From contig NZ_CP011390.1 in assembly GCF_001644645.1 (NCBI RefSeq), positions 2,910,001 to 2,974,000 on the forward strand: 64,000 nt of DNA. Reading direction: 5' to 3'. The notes below the pieces were generated by a model, which saw only the letters and a program-made list of their open reading frames with translations, was not told the DNA's origin and made no database searches. The translations under genes and the position numbers were made by a program. Position 1 is the stretch's first letter. Each line of letters opens with the position of its first letter. The DNA is from Flavisolibacter tropicus. GTDB taxonomy: Bacteria; Bacteroidota; Bacteroidia; Chitinophagales; Chitinophagaceae. Below are positions 42,352 through 50,367 of this stretch, piece after piece.

Positions 42352-42672
42352 ATGGAAAAGCTTTATGAACTTCTACAACAGGTAACTGAATCGTCAAAAA
42401 CAGTATGTACATCCGAAAATCTACAAAATATACGAGTACAGTTAGAAGCGTATGTAAATGAATTAATTCAACACGATTTCCCTAAATTGGTAGACTTACT
42501 TTATAGGGTAGATGTAAACGAAAAAAAACTGAAACGCTTACTGGCCTTACAACAAGACGCTAATAGTGCTTCCTTGATTGCCGATCTATTGATTGAACGG
42601 CAAATACAAAAGAAAGCTTTGCGACAAACACCACCACCCGATACAGATATCCCAGAAGAAGAACGCTGGTAA
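42352..42672 (+). CDS. Conserved protein of unknown function (Chitinophagaceae-type)
   Basis: A 106-residue soluble, acidic helical protein, MEKLYELLQQVTES.., with YVNELIQHDFPKLVDLLYRVDVNEKKLKRLLALQ. The LLYRVDVxExKLKxLL segment looks conserved in small Bacteroidota proteins adjacent to folate or tRNA genes, but I cannot give a function. The start at 42352 (MEKL) is used; a GTG one codon earlier gives an extra Met. Its stop codon is immediately followed by the stop codon of the convergent next gene. Likely a real gene. Confidence 0.72.
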   Translation: MEKLYELLQQVTESSKTVCTSENLQNIRVQLEAYVNELIQHDFPKLVDLLYRVDVNEKKLKRLLALQQDANSASLIADLLIERQIQKKALRQTPPPDTDIPEEERW

Positions 42673-43062
42673 TTACTGCTTCCGACGCAGATACATTATT
42701 TCGCCATTGCTTGCGGTAAAATAATCACTTCTTGTCCCATCAAATAACTGCCACTGAATCAGGTCATCATTAATTACCTGCAGCAAGCTTTGAAGCTTAA
42801 CAGTACCAGTAGTGTCTTTAACAGTAAAATCAAACCAGGCAGGCGACTTGGTGAAATCTGCATTAAAAGAGAGCAACGGTTTTCGCTCCTTACCGTAAAA
42901 AAGAATGATATGGGTAGTATCCATTACTTCAAACCCACCTCCGTCATACTTACTTTCAATGGTTTCCCAACGGCCTACCAGGGCTGCCAGGTTACGGCTC
43001 TGTGCAACCGATTTGCTTAGAAAAGAGAGCAGTACAATTACAAAGAGCATACACATTTTCAT
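42673..43062 (-). CDS. Secreted lipocalin-like protein
   Basis: A 129-residue protein starting at the ATG that gives MKMCMLFVIVLLSFLSKSVAQ, a signal peptide; ten further upstream residues are not signal-like. The mature part begins NLAALVGRWETIESK, the GxW entry of lipocalin-like domains, and continues with amphipathic strands (THIILFYGKERKPLLSF, QWQLFDGTRSDYF). Convergent with the preceding gene; the stop codons touch. Fold by pattern only. Confidence 0.68.
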   Translation of the reverse strand: MKMCMLFVIVLLSFLSKSVAQSRNLAALVGRWETIESKYDGGGFEVMDTTHIILFYGKERKPLLSFNADFTKSPAWFDFTVKDTTGTVKLQSLLQVINDDLIQWQLFDGTRSDYFTASNGEIMYLRRKQ

Positions 43063-43165
43063 ACCCCTCAGTTTACCTTCTTTAATAGGCACATATTATA
43101 TGCCATGACAGACGTAAAACCCTTTTTAGGCATCATTTTTTTTAGCAGTTTAGAAAAGACTTTTT

Positions 43166-44704
43166 ATGAAGAGAGATGGTATACAAACCAGCTTATGGCA
43201 ACCTTCTGTTCCGGACTTTACCAGTCGCTATACATCCCTTCCCTCTAACCGTTTTGATGTAGTAATTGTAGGTGGAGGTATCACAGGTGTTACTACAGGT
43301 CTAATGCTACAGAAAGCTGGTAAAAATTGCCTGATTGCAGAAAAGCATAGCCTCTGCTTTGGCACTACGGGCGGCACTACAGCTCACCTCAATACTTTCC
43401 TAGATACCGACTATCATACTGTTAAAGAGAAATTTGGTGAAGAGAATGCACAACGCTTGCATATGGCCGCAGAACAGGCGCTACAGCTCATCAAAAAAAA
43501 TATTGACACCTATGATATTGAATGTGGCTACAGCGAGCAAGAAGGCTATCTTTTTTCGCAGGATGAAAAGCAAACCGATCAGCTCAACAATATTTATCAA
43601 TCATCAACAAATGCTGGATGTAATGTAGAGTGGGCAAATGGTATTCCTGTACCTGTAGCGTTTGATAAGGCCATTGTTTATAGTGGACAAGGGCAGTTTC
43701 ATCCTACACAATATGTAATGGCATTGGCGCGCCTCTTTGAAGAGGCTGGTGGCGTTGTTTTACAAAACTGTTCAGTAGGAACAACAAAAGGTGAAGCTCC
43801 TCTACAGTTAGAAACTTCTCTCGGCCTTATAGAAGCAGAACATGTCATCTATGCTACACACATTCCACCGGGTATCAATCTCTTACACTTCCGCTGCGCA
43901 CCTTACCGCAGCTATGCAATGGCCGTTACATTGCAAGATGATAAATACCCCGTAGGCCTTGCTTACGACATGCAGAATCCTTATCACTATTTCCGCACAC
44001 AGGAAGTAAGTGGACAGAAGTATTTGATTGTGGGTGGCGAAGACCACAAGACCGCGCATGTAACACACACCGAAGATTGCTTTAGAAACCTGGAAGTGTA
44101 TATCCGCAAATACTACAATGTAGACAAGATCGCTTACCAGTGGTCGTCACAATATTTTGAACCAGCAGATGGATTAGCGTATATAGGTCACCTGCCAGGC
44201 AATCCGAAGAATGTATGGGTAGCAACAGGCTTTAGTGGCAATGGAATGACCTATAGTCATATTGCAGCTATTACCTTATCGGATTTGATTGTAAAAGGTG
44301 AAAGTGTATACTCTGAATTGTTCAATCCCAACCGTGTAAAACCAGCCGCAGGCTTTGCCAATTTTGTTAAGGAAAATGTAGACGTAGTAAAAGAGTTTAT
44401 AGGCAAACGATTGAGCCAGGAAAAACTGCAGAGCTTGGCAGACTTAGCTCCCGATGAAGCAAAGGTGGTAAAATATGAAGGCGAGAGTATTGCCTTATAT
44501 AAAAATGAAAGTGGCCAGATATATGCGGTAAACCCTGTGTGTACCCACGCCAAGTGTATTGTAGACTGGAACAGTGCAGAAAAGAGTTGGGACTGCCCAT
44601 GCCATGGTGCTCGCTATGATGTAAGCGGCCAGGTGTTAACCGGCCCAGCTCACAAAGGCTTAGAGGTCATTGTATTGAGTGAAGCTGTAAAAGAAAAACA
44701 CTAA
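43166..44704 (+). CDS. FAD-dependent oxidoreductase with C-terminal Rieske [2Fe-2S] domain
   Basis: A 512-residue fusion. Residues ~30-400 form a DAO-type flavoprotein with VVIVGGGITGVTTGLMLQKAG for FAD and DGLAYIGHLPG/ATGFSGNGMTYS near its end. The C-terminal ~90 residues are a Rieske domain with CTHAKC (first Cys-His pair) and CPCHGARYDVSG (second pair). Such DAO-Rieske proteins are widespread and probably pass electrons from an amine or sugar substrate to a partner. The N-terminus has no signal, so it is cytoplasmic. A terminator follows. Confidence 0.88.
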   Translation: MKRDGIQTSLWQPSVPDFTSRYTSLPSNRFDVVIVGGGITGVTTGLMLQKAGKNCLIAEKHSLCFGTTGGTTAHLNTFLDTDYHTVKEKFGEENAQRLHMAAEQALQLIKKNIDTYDIECGYSEQEGYLFSQDEKQTDQLNNIYQSSTNAGCNVEWANGIPVPVAFDKAIVYSGQGQFHPTQYVMALARLFEEAGGVVLQNCSVGTTKGEAPLQLETSLGLIEAEHVIYATHIPPGINLLHFRCAPYRSYAMAVTLQDDKYPVGLAYDMQNPYHYFRTQEVSGQKYLIVGGEDHKTAHVTHTEDCFRNLEVYIRKYYNVDKIAYQWSSQYFEPADGLAYIGHLPGNPKNVWVATGFSGNGMTYSHIAAITLSDLIVKGESVYSELFNPNRVKPAAGFANFVKENVDVVKEFIGKRLSQEKLQSLADLAPDEAKVVKYEGESIALYKNESGQIYAVNPVCTHAKCIVDWNSAEKSWDCPCHGARYDVSGQVLTGPAHKGLEVIVLSEAVKEKH

Positions 44705-44728
44705 ACATTTTTGTTATCTATTCGTTCT

Positions 44729-44757
44729 AACGCCCATGCTTTTTGCATGGGCGTTTT
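44729..44757 (+). terminator. Terminator of the Rieske oxidoreductase gene
   Basis: AACGCCCATGC pairs with GCATGGGCGTT around TTTTT, then TTTAG, 25 nt after the stop codon. Beyond it, a 33-codon GTG-initiated frame (44813-44914) runs to a stop but has no recognised homology, so the 44758-45022 stretch is left unassigned. Confidence 0.85.
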
Positions 44758-45022
44758 AGTAAACATAAGTATCCATTCTATCTAATCCATTTTATTTACG
44801 GCTTAGTAAAGTAGTGGTCAATTCTATACAAAAACAACTATTGCGCTTACACAATCCGCATACGCTACCAATTGCAGAAAGGCTGATTAAGGAAGAAAGT
44901 GGTCACAATAGGTAATAGATTACTCAACCTTATTGAAAATCAATACCCACTGAAGAAAGATTAAGATTGGCACGATTCTTCAACTATCATCAGCAAATAT
45001 TTGTTAACTAAAATTGTATGTT

Positions 45023-45190
45023 ATGTTACGTTGGACAGTTATTTTTCTGGTTGTTGCCATTATAGCTGCCATCTTTGGATTTGGTGGTATTGCAGCAGGT
45101 GCGGCAGGAATTGCAAAAATTTTATTCTTTATCTTCTTGATACTATTTGTATTATCCCTGATCATGGGCGGCACCAGAAGAACGTTATAG
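45023..45190 (+). CDS. DUF1328 (YtjA-family) small membrane protein
   Basis: A 55-residue ORF with sequence [19 protein letters not shown], then [19 protein letters not shown], then [17 protein letters not shown], two membrane helices. This is the DUF1328/YtjA pattern (MLRW..FLV.A.IAA.FGFGGIA.GAA.IAK.LF.IF). Length matches the usual 53-60 residues. E. coli YtjA is a small inner-membrane protein of unknown function. A hairpin terminator follows its stop codon. Confidence 0.9.
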   Translation: MLRWTVIFLVVAIIAAIFGFGGIAAGAAGIAKILFFIFLILFVLSLIMGGTRRTL

Positions 45191-45211
45191 CAACAAAATT
45201 CTTTTTAATTG

Positions 45212-45240
45212 AAAGGTATAGCATTGGCTATACCTTTTTT
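45212..45240 (+). terminator. Terminator of the DUF1328 gene
   Basis: AAAGGTATAGC pairs with GCTATACCTTT around ATTG, followed by TTT, 21 nt after the stop codon. The ~317-nt stretch 45241-45557 holds no recognised gene. Confidence 0.8.
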
Positions 45241-45557
45241 TATGGCTATATTGCATAACTCAATCCTTTACAGATCCGTCTTCATTTATTGCATTTACTT
45301 CTCTCAATTAGCAATTCTCTATTTCAATTTACTTTTTCTTCGAGCGTTGTTCGACACTTGTTCGAGGCACATTCGGAATGTTCCGAACGTAGGTAAACCA
45401 ATCCCAAACGAATGCTAAACCAACAACAAGATGTAAGTAGAAACGACAGCAAGAACGTCTTTGTATATCCTACACTTACATAACCATTTATATAAGTATG
45501 TCTGTTTCGCATAATGCCCGTATGCATTAACTTTATAAGCCACAGAAACCACACTTT

Positions 45558-45950
45558 ATGTGGCTCCAGTTCTTAAATGGGTTCTTCTTTATTTTTCATA
45601 CAGCCTTTACCCTGTTTAATATTACAGGCTGGTGGTTTCCTGCCACCCGTAAGTGGAACTTGATTACGTTGTTGCTCACTGCTTTTTCCTGGTTTGTATT
45701 GGGCATCTGGTATGGCTGGGGTTATTGCCTTTGTACCGATTGGCATTGGGATGTAAGAGCACGCATGGGGTTGCATGATCAACAGCAGACATACATTCAT
45801 TTTCTGCTTTTCCAATTAACGGGAATTGACTTTAATGAAAAGCTGGTAGATTATGTAACCTTAGCCATTTTTGTTCTCAGCCTGCTAATGAGTATTTATC
45901 TAAATTGGAACGACAGAAAACGGAATGTGAATCAAGCTTCATCTCGTTAA
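45558..45950 (+). CDS. DUF2784 family membrane protein
   Basis: A 130-residue membrane protein with four hydrophobic segments, matching DUF2784: LNGFFFIFHTAFTLFNITGWWFPATRKWNLITLLLTAFSWFVLGIWYGWGYC, with WGYCLCTDWHWDVRARMG and a final LVDYVTLAIFVLSLLMSIYL. The CxCTDWHWxxR block is the family's most conserved feature. Function is unknown. It stands alone between two noncoding gaps, and the next gene is convergent. Confidence 0.86.
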   Translation: MWLQFLNGFFFIFHTAFTLFNITGWWFPATRKWNLITLLLTAFSWFVLGIWYGWGYCLCTDWHWDVRARMGLHDQQQTYIHFLLFQLTGIDFNEKLVDYVTLAIFVLSLLMSIYLNWNDRKRNVNQASSR

Positions 45951-45979
45951 CAACAATACCTGCGCAAATTAGATCTACG

Positions 45980-46567
45980 CTATTTCTTTAAATCTTTTTC
46001 CATAGCCCTAAGCTTAGATGTTGGCAGGAATATCTGGAAACCGAGTGATAACGTAAGATCATTGGAAGTAACAGCACTACCAAAACCAATAATGCCGTTG
46101 TATTTGAATAGCGCTTCTAAGGATACGTTGGGCGTTACAAAAAAGGCCCACCCTGGGCCACCTCCAATGCCAAGGCCATTTGTATTGTCGCCAACCGCTG
46201 GATTATCACCCTCTATACCCACATTGGCCTCTAAAAAAAAACGAGACCTATATAATAAATTCCCTGGTTTATCGCCCAAATAGTGGCGCCCTAAGGCACC
46301 TATGCCATAACTAATACTAGAACCGTCGCCTGATGCTGTAGTTAAACTAAAAGTCAGGTAACCACCAATTGCCGTATTATCAACAATGAACCAAGCAACT
46401 TTTGGATTTAACGTAAAGGAAAAGTTACCTCCTTCGTCCAAACTTAAATCAAGTTTAGATATATCACCTCCAACCATTACGTTTCCGGCTTGTATTTGCG
46501 CCTCTGTTTTAAGAGACGTAAAAAGTAGTATCCAGCATGCGAACACAAACAGTATTCTTTTTTCCAT
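45980..46567 (-). CDS. Outer-membrane beta-barrel protein of unknown function
   Basis: A 195-residue exported protein with signal peptide (ILFVFACWILLFTSLKTEAQ). The mature part is rich in Gly and amphipathic strands (NVMVGGDISKLDLSLDEGGNFSFTLNPKVAWFIVDNTAIGGYLTF..., LEALFKYNGIIGFGS, SNDLTLSLGFQIFLP), the look of an OmpW/PorT-like 8-stranded barrel. It is on the minus strand, and its stop codon lies ~30 nt from the convergent DUF2784 gene's stop. Confidence 0.72.
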   Translation of the reverse strand: MEKRILFVFACWILLFTSLKTEAQIQAGNVMVGGDISKLDLSLDEGGNFSFTLNPKVAWFIVDNTAIGGYLTFSLTTASGDGSSISYGIGALGRHYLGDKPGNLLYRSRFFLEANVGIEGDNPAVGDNTNGLGIGGGPGWAFFVTPNVSLEALFKYNGIIGFGSAVTSNDLTLSLGFQIFLPTSKLRAMEKDLKK

Positions 46568-47289
46568 AACCTAATTTTTTATTTCTAAATGATACAGTAA
46601 TAGCATTTTCTTATTTAAAAAAATAAATAGAACCGTTAACTGCATTCGAAGGTGAGGAAGGTTACGTCATATAATATTGGAATGAAAATAACATATGAGC
46701 GTATATACAACCCTGTTAGTCAGCAACGCTTAAACACAAGGAATAGGAATAAATGCAAAAAATACAGACAGAGATGGCTTTAGTATATTCAGAGGTAAAA
46801 AGATCTTTCCTATTGACTAGATATACCCAGTTAATTTTATTTCACCTGCATGCTATTTTATATAATGGCTTTGTTAAATGAATTGCCAACAGATAAGTTC
46901 TTCAAATTTACAATAACAATTCTTAGACAGAGAGCTTTCCAACATATAATTCAATCCTTGCGCAAACAAATAAGCCAGCTTATCAAAAAACTGTTGCATT
47001 AAACACCGGATGAACAACACTGCTACAAAAATTATACAGCAGCTTTAAAAACAGGATTTTATTGGCACAAAGCGAGGTAAGCTCTACACAATTCTACAAT
47101 AAAAACCACAAGATGCTTATAACTGTATGTGCATCAATACTTAATTCTTAAGCGTAATCAGAGGAATTGAAAACGAAAAAAAAGAAATGGAAGAGCTGGC
47201 ACAATTATTATCTACCTGCTAGGCACAAATGTTAAAGCTGCATAGCTAGCCTAACACCAATTGATTGTGATCCGACTAATTCCTGCTGA
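46568..47289. other. Gene-free AT-rich gap
   Basis: About 720 nt with no credible ORF on either strand, no heptad register, and no strong hairpin. It is distinctly AT-rich. It separates the minus-strand barrel gene from the MBOAT gene and must contain the promoter(s) of both, but no TTTG/TAnnTTTG pair was recognised. Confidence 0.5.
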
Positions 47290-48708
47290 ATGGTATTCAA
47301 CTCTATTGAATTCTTATTTTTTCTACCAGTTGTATTTATACTCTACTGGTTTGTAAGCCAGCGAAACCTGGCTATACAGAACTGCCTGATCTTACTGGCC
47401 AGCTATTACTTTTATGCCTGTTGGGATTGGCGCTTTGTGTTTCTCTTACTAGCATCCACCTTTATAGGTTTTGGCTTTGGTCTGGCCATTGAGTATTCGA
47501 GATGGAAGAAGCTGGCACTGTGGGGTGGACTGTTGTGCAACATACTGCTATTAGGTGTTTTTAAATACTTCAACTTCTTTTCTCAATCAGCGGCAGATTT
47601 GATCCATGCCTTGGGCTTTAAAACCAGTCCTTATTTTATTGACATTGCCTTACCGGTGGGTATTTCGTTTTACACCTTTCATGGCATGTCGTACCTGATA
47701 GATGTTTATAATAAAAAGATAACCCCTACCCGCAACTTCATTGATTACAGCGTATTTGCTTCTTTCTTTCCCTTACTGGTAGCGGGCCCTATTGAAAGAG
47801 CTACGCACCTGTTACCGCAGGTACAAAACAAACGCACATTTGATTATACACAGGCAGTAGCCGGCACCCGCCTTATTCTTTGGGGATTGTTTAAAAAGAT
47901 AGTCATTGCCGATACACTGGCTACCGTAGTAGATAAAGTGTACCTGCACCCAGAATATTACTCGGGCTCAACGCTTTTACTCACAACCATCTATTTTTCG
48001 TTCCAGATCTATTGCGACTTTAGCGGCTATTCCGATATAGCCATTGGTACCGGCAAACTGTTTGGTTTTGAATTGTTGTCTAACTTCCGGTTTCCCTACT
48101 TCTCACGCAACATAGCCGAGTTCTGGAGAAGATGGCATATTTCGCTTTCTTCCTGGTTTAGGGACTATTTATACATTCCGCTGGGGGGCTCCAAAGTGGG
48201 AAAGCTAAAGGCCATTCGCAACACCTTTATTATATTCCTGGTTAGTGGATTGTGGCATGGTGCCAACTGGACCTTTGTACTGTGGGGTGGCATCAATGCT
48301 TTGCTCTTTATTCCCCTATTACTTTCCAATAAAAACAGAAAGTTTGCTACTAGTGTAGTTGCCGAAGACCGCGTGTGGCCGACACTAAAAGAGGTAGGAC
48401 AAATGGTAATCACATTGTTACTGGTATCCTTAGCCCGCGTCTTTTTCCGATCGCCCAATATAGAGACCGCTACCAATTACTTTGGGCTAATGACACACAA
48501 GTTATTCACGCTGCCAGAATTCCTAAGCCTGCTTGTTTTTATATTGTTGTTTGTGGTACTGGAATGGACACAACGAAGAGATGAAAGAAATGTGTTTCAG
48601 ATTGAGCGTCCTGTGTACAAGCAGGCTTTGTATTTATTTATGGCGGTTATGATTGTCTTTCATCATAAATATATCGACACCACTCAATTTATTTACTTCC
48701 AGTTCTAA
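47290..48708 (+). CDS. MBOAT-family O-acyltransferase (AlgI/DltB-like)
   Basis: A 472-residue membrane-bound O-acyltransferase with ten or more hydrophobic segments. It has the family's ALPVGISFYTFHGMSYLIDVY-like block (DIALPVGISFYTFHGMS), FFPLLVAGPIERA, FWRRWHISLSSWFRDYLYIPLGGS, and the catalytic H323 in SGLWHGANWTF. AlgI-type members move acetyl groups across the inner membrane to a periplasmic transferase that modifies a polysaccharide. The next gene starts 2 nt after its stop codon and encodes an SGNH-type partner, supporting this role. No polysaccharide synthesis genes are next to it. Confidence 0.92.
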   Translation: MVFNSIEFLFFLPVVFILYWFVSQRNLAIQNCLILLASYYFYACWDWRFVFLLLASTFIGFGFGLAIEYSRWKKLALWGGLLCNILLLGVFKYFNFFSQSAADLIHALGFKTSPYFIDIALPVGISFYTFHGMSYLIDVYNKKITPTRNFIDYSVFASFFPLLVAGPIERATHLLPQVQNKRTFDYTQAVAGTRLILWGLFKKIVIADTLATVVDKVYLHPEYYSGSTLLLTTIYFSFQIYCDFSGYSDIAIGTGKLFGFELLSNFRFPYFSRNIAEFWRRWHISLSSWFRDYLYIPLGGSKVGKLKAIRNTFIIFLVSGLWHGANWTFVLWGGINALLFIPLLLSNKNRKFATSVVAEDRVWPTLKEVGQMVITLLLVSLARVFFRSPNIETATNYFGLMTHKLFTLPEFLSLLVFILLFVVLEWTQRRDERNVFQIERPVYKQALYLFMAVMIVFHHKYIDTTQFIYFQF

Positions 48709-48710
48709 CC

Positions 48711-49721
48711 ATGAAAAGGTACATTGCAAAACTACTTTTATGGAGCCTTGTGGCAGGCGGCACCTCACTTGGGTTGCTAACGGCCATTGATCATTCATTT
48801 ATTCCTGGACCAAAGAAAATGTTCCTTGCTGAAAAAGCACCCAAGGACATTGACTTGCTTATTATTGGTTCTTCACGCGCCGAGTTTGTTATTGACCCAC
48901 ATCTCTTTAATGAAGAATTTACTGTTTACAACTTTGCTATGGCAGGCCATGGCCTACCCTCTAATTACCTGTTATTAAAACTGATGATTGAAAAGTACGG
49001 CTTTAAAGTTGGCCAGATCGTACTCAGTACAGACGAGCTTAATTTCAATGGCAGCAAAGGATTCTCTCGTAAGTTTCGGGATGATTTCTTCATAGATGAA
49101 ATGGACGATCCTGAAGTGTATGAAGCTTATCAAAAGTATAGAGGTAAAGTCTTTTCTTCTGTACTCAAACATCTTCCACAAACCAGCACAGTCATTTACA
49201 GCGATATCCGGAAAACACTGCGCAACCTGCCCTTTATGACTCGCCATTTATTAGAGCGCTCAAAAGCAGAGTATGAGAAAGAATTAAATGTTTTTGCTTC
49301 AACAAAAGGATACAGTCCGCTGTTTCAAAAAAGCTATATCAAGGATAACAACAAGAAAGAAAAATATGTGATTGAACCTGATGACCTGGAGTATTTCAAT
49401 AAGCTGGCGGCTTTGTGTAAAAAGCACAACATTCAATTAAGTTTATTCAGAGCGCCTATGTTGCACTGCAACAATTACCAGTCGGAAGAGTTTGATAGCT
49501 TTATCAGTGCCTTTACCAGGGAAAACAATATTCCCTTCTTTGATTACAAATGCAGTTACCAACTGGCCGATCAATTTTATGATGCAACCCATCCAACAGA
49601 TACGATTTCTCAACGAGTATCCATGGACCTAAGCAATAAACTACAACCTGCATTAGCTGAATTAAAAAAGAAAAATCAAACCATTACATCAAAGCCTGCG
49701 TTCATTACCATGTTACAATAA
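48711..49721 (+). CDS. SGNH-fold periplasmic partner of the MBOAT (AlgJ/AlgX-like)
   Basis: A 336-residue protein with one N-terminal membrane helix (IAKLLLWSLVAGGTSLGLLT). The catalytic SGNH pattern is visible as IGSSRAEF (S54/S55) and D291-x-x-H294 in YDATHPTD, with HNIQLSLFRAPM between. Such proteins accept acyl groups and O-acetylate polysaccharides in the periplasm. It follows the MBOAT gene by 2 nt, so the pair is translationally coupled. The acceptor polysaccharide is unknown, since no export or glycosyltransferase genes are near. Confidence 0.82.
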   Translation: MKRYIAKLLLWSLVAGGTSLGLLTAIDHSFIPGPKKMFLAEKAPKDIDLLIIGSSRAEFVIDPHLFNEEFTVYNFAMAGHGLPSNYLLLKLMIEKYGFKVGQIVLSTDELNFNGSKGFSRKFRDDFFIDEMDDPEVYEAYQKYRGKVFSSVLKHLPQTSTVIYSDIRKTLRNLPFMTRHLLERSKAEYEKELNVFASTKGYSPLFQKSYIKDNNKKEKYVIEPDDLEYFNKLAALCKKHNIQLSLFRAPMLHCNNYQSEEFDSFISAFTRENNIPFFDYKCSYQLADQFYDATHPTDTISQRVSMDLSNKLQPALAELKKKNQTITSKPAFITMLQ

Positions 49722-49786
49722 TGCGGAAATAAAAATGGCTTTCTAAACAAGGCATAACACTATTTTAAATAAAGAAGGGCGAATTT

Positions 49787-49863
49787 AGTTGACGGAGGGC
49801 AGTTGATAGTTGGCAGTGGACTGCCCTTTATTGCCGACTTTCAACTACCAACTATCATCTGAT
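49787..49863. repeat. Heptad-periodic repeat, 11 units, inverted halves
   Basis: Eleven units in register: AGTTGAC, GGAGGGC, AGTTGAT, AGTTGGC, AGTGGAC, TGCCCTT, TATTGCC, GACTTTC, AACTACC, AACTATC, ATCTGAT. The first half reads as AGTTGAT and the second as its inverse ATCAACT-like theme, so a fold-back structure is possible. Confidence 0.72.
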
Positions 49864-49932
49864 AAACACTCGATGTAACTTAAATTGGCATAAGAAACCA
49901 TTGTCATTATTGCACTAAATATACTACTGGTA

Positions 49933-50310
49933 TTAAAACATACCGTTCTCATTGATCATATCGGCAGGCACTTCCTGGCCAAAATCCCACATCTCGGCAA
50001 TCTTGCCATTTTCAAAACGGAAAATATGCATAACGGCATAGCCTAAGCTTTCAGGTGTTGGCCGCACATGCGAATGAACAGCTACCAAATCTCCATCCTG
50101 TAATGTGCGCTTTACTTCAAAGATCTTATCAGGTACTTGCTTAGCGTTTTCTTCCATAGCGGTCATTATCGTTTCTGCATCGCCTTTAAAATACACATTG
50201 TGATGCTTGAAGTTGCTAGCCACATACTTATTGAAGGCTTCACGAGAATCACCTTTGGCAGCCAATTGCAAAAAGTCTAGAGCTATTTCTTTATATGTTT
50301 TCAATTCCAT
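49933..50310 (-). CDS. SnoaL/NTF2-like protein
   Basis: A 125-residue protein with the polyketide-cyclase/ester-cyclase fold pattern: ALDFLQLAAKGDSREAFNKYVASNFKHHNVYF, VHSHVRPTPESLGYAVMHIFRFENGKIAEMWDFGQEVP. The HNPxF-like and Glu-Met-Trp-Asp strand are typical of SnoaL-like predicted aldol-condensation-type proteins. No signal peptide, so cytoplasmic. It lies 57 nt downstream of the S41 peptidase gene on the same strand. The substrate is unknown. Confidence 0.83.
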   Translation of the reverse strand: MELKTYKEIALDFLQLAAKGDSREAFNKYVASNFKHHNVYFKGDAETIMTAMEENAKQVPDKIFEVKRTLQDGDLVAVHSHVRPTPESLGYAVMHIFRFENGKIAEMWDFGQEVPADMINENGMF

Positions 50311-50367
50311 TGTTTTAATGCTTGGTCAATTTTTATTTCATTTCTCTATTACTAATAAACCCATATT

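Noticed and set aside
44813..44914. 33-codon GTG frame between the Rieske gene and DUF1328
   Set aside because: Too short and without recognised homology; it may be a remnant, but nothing supports it.
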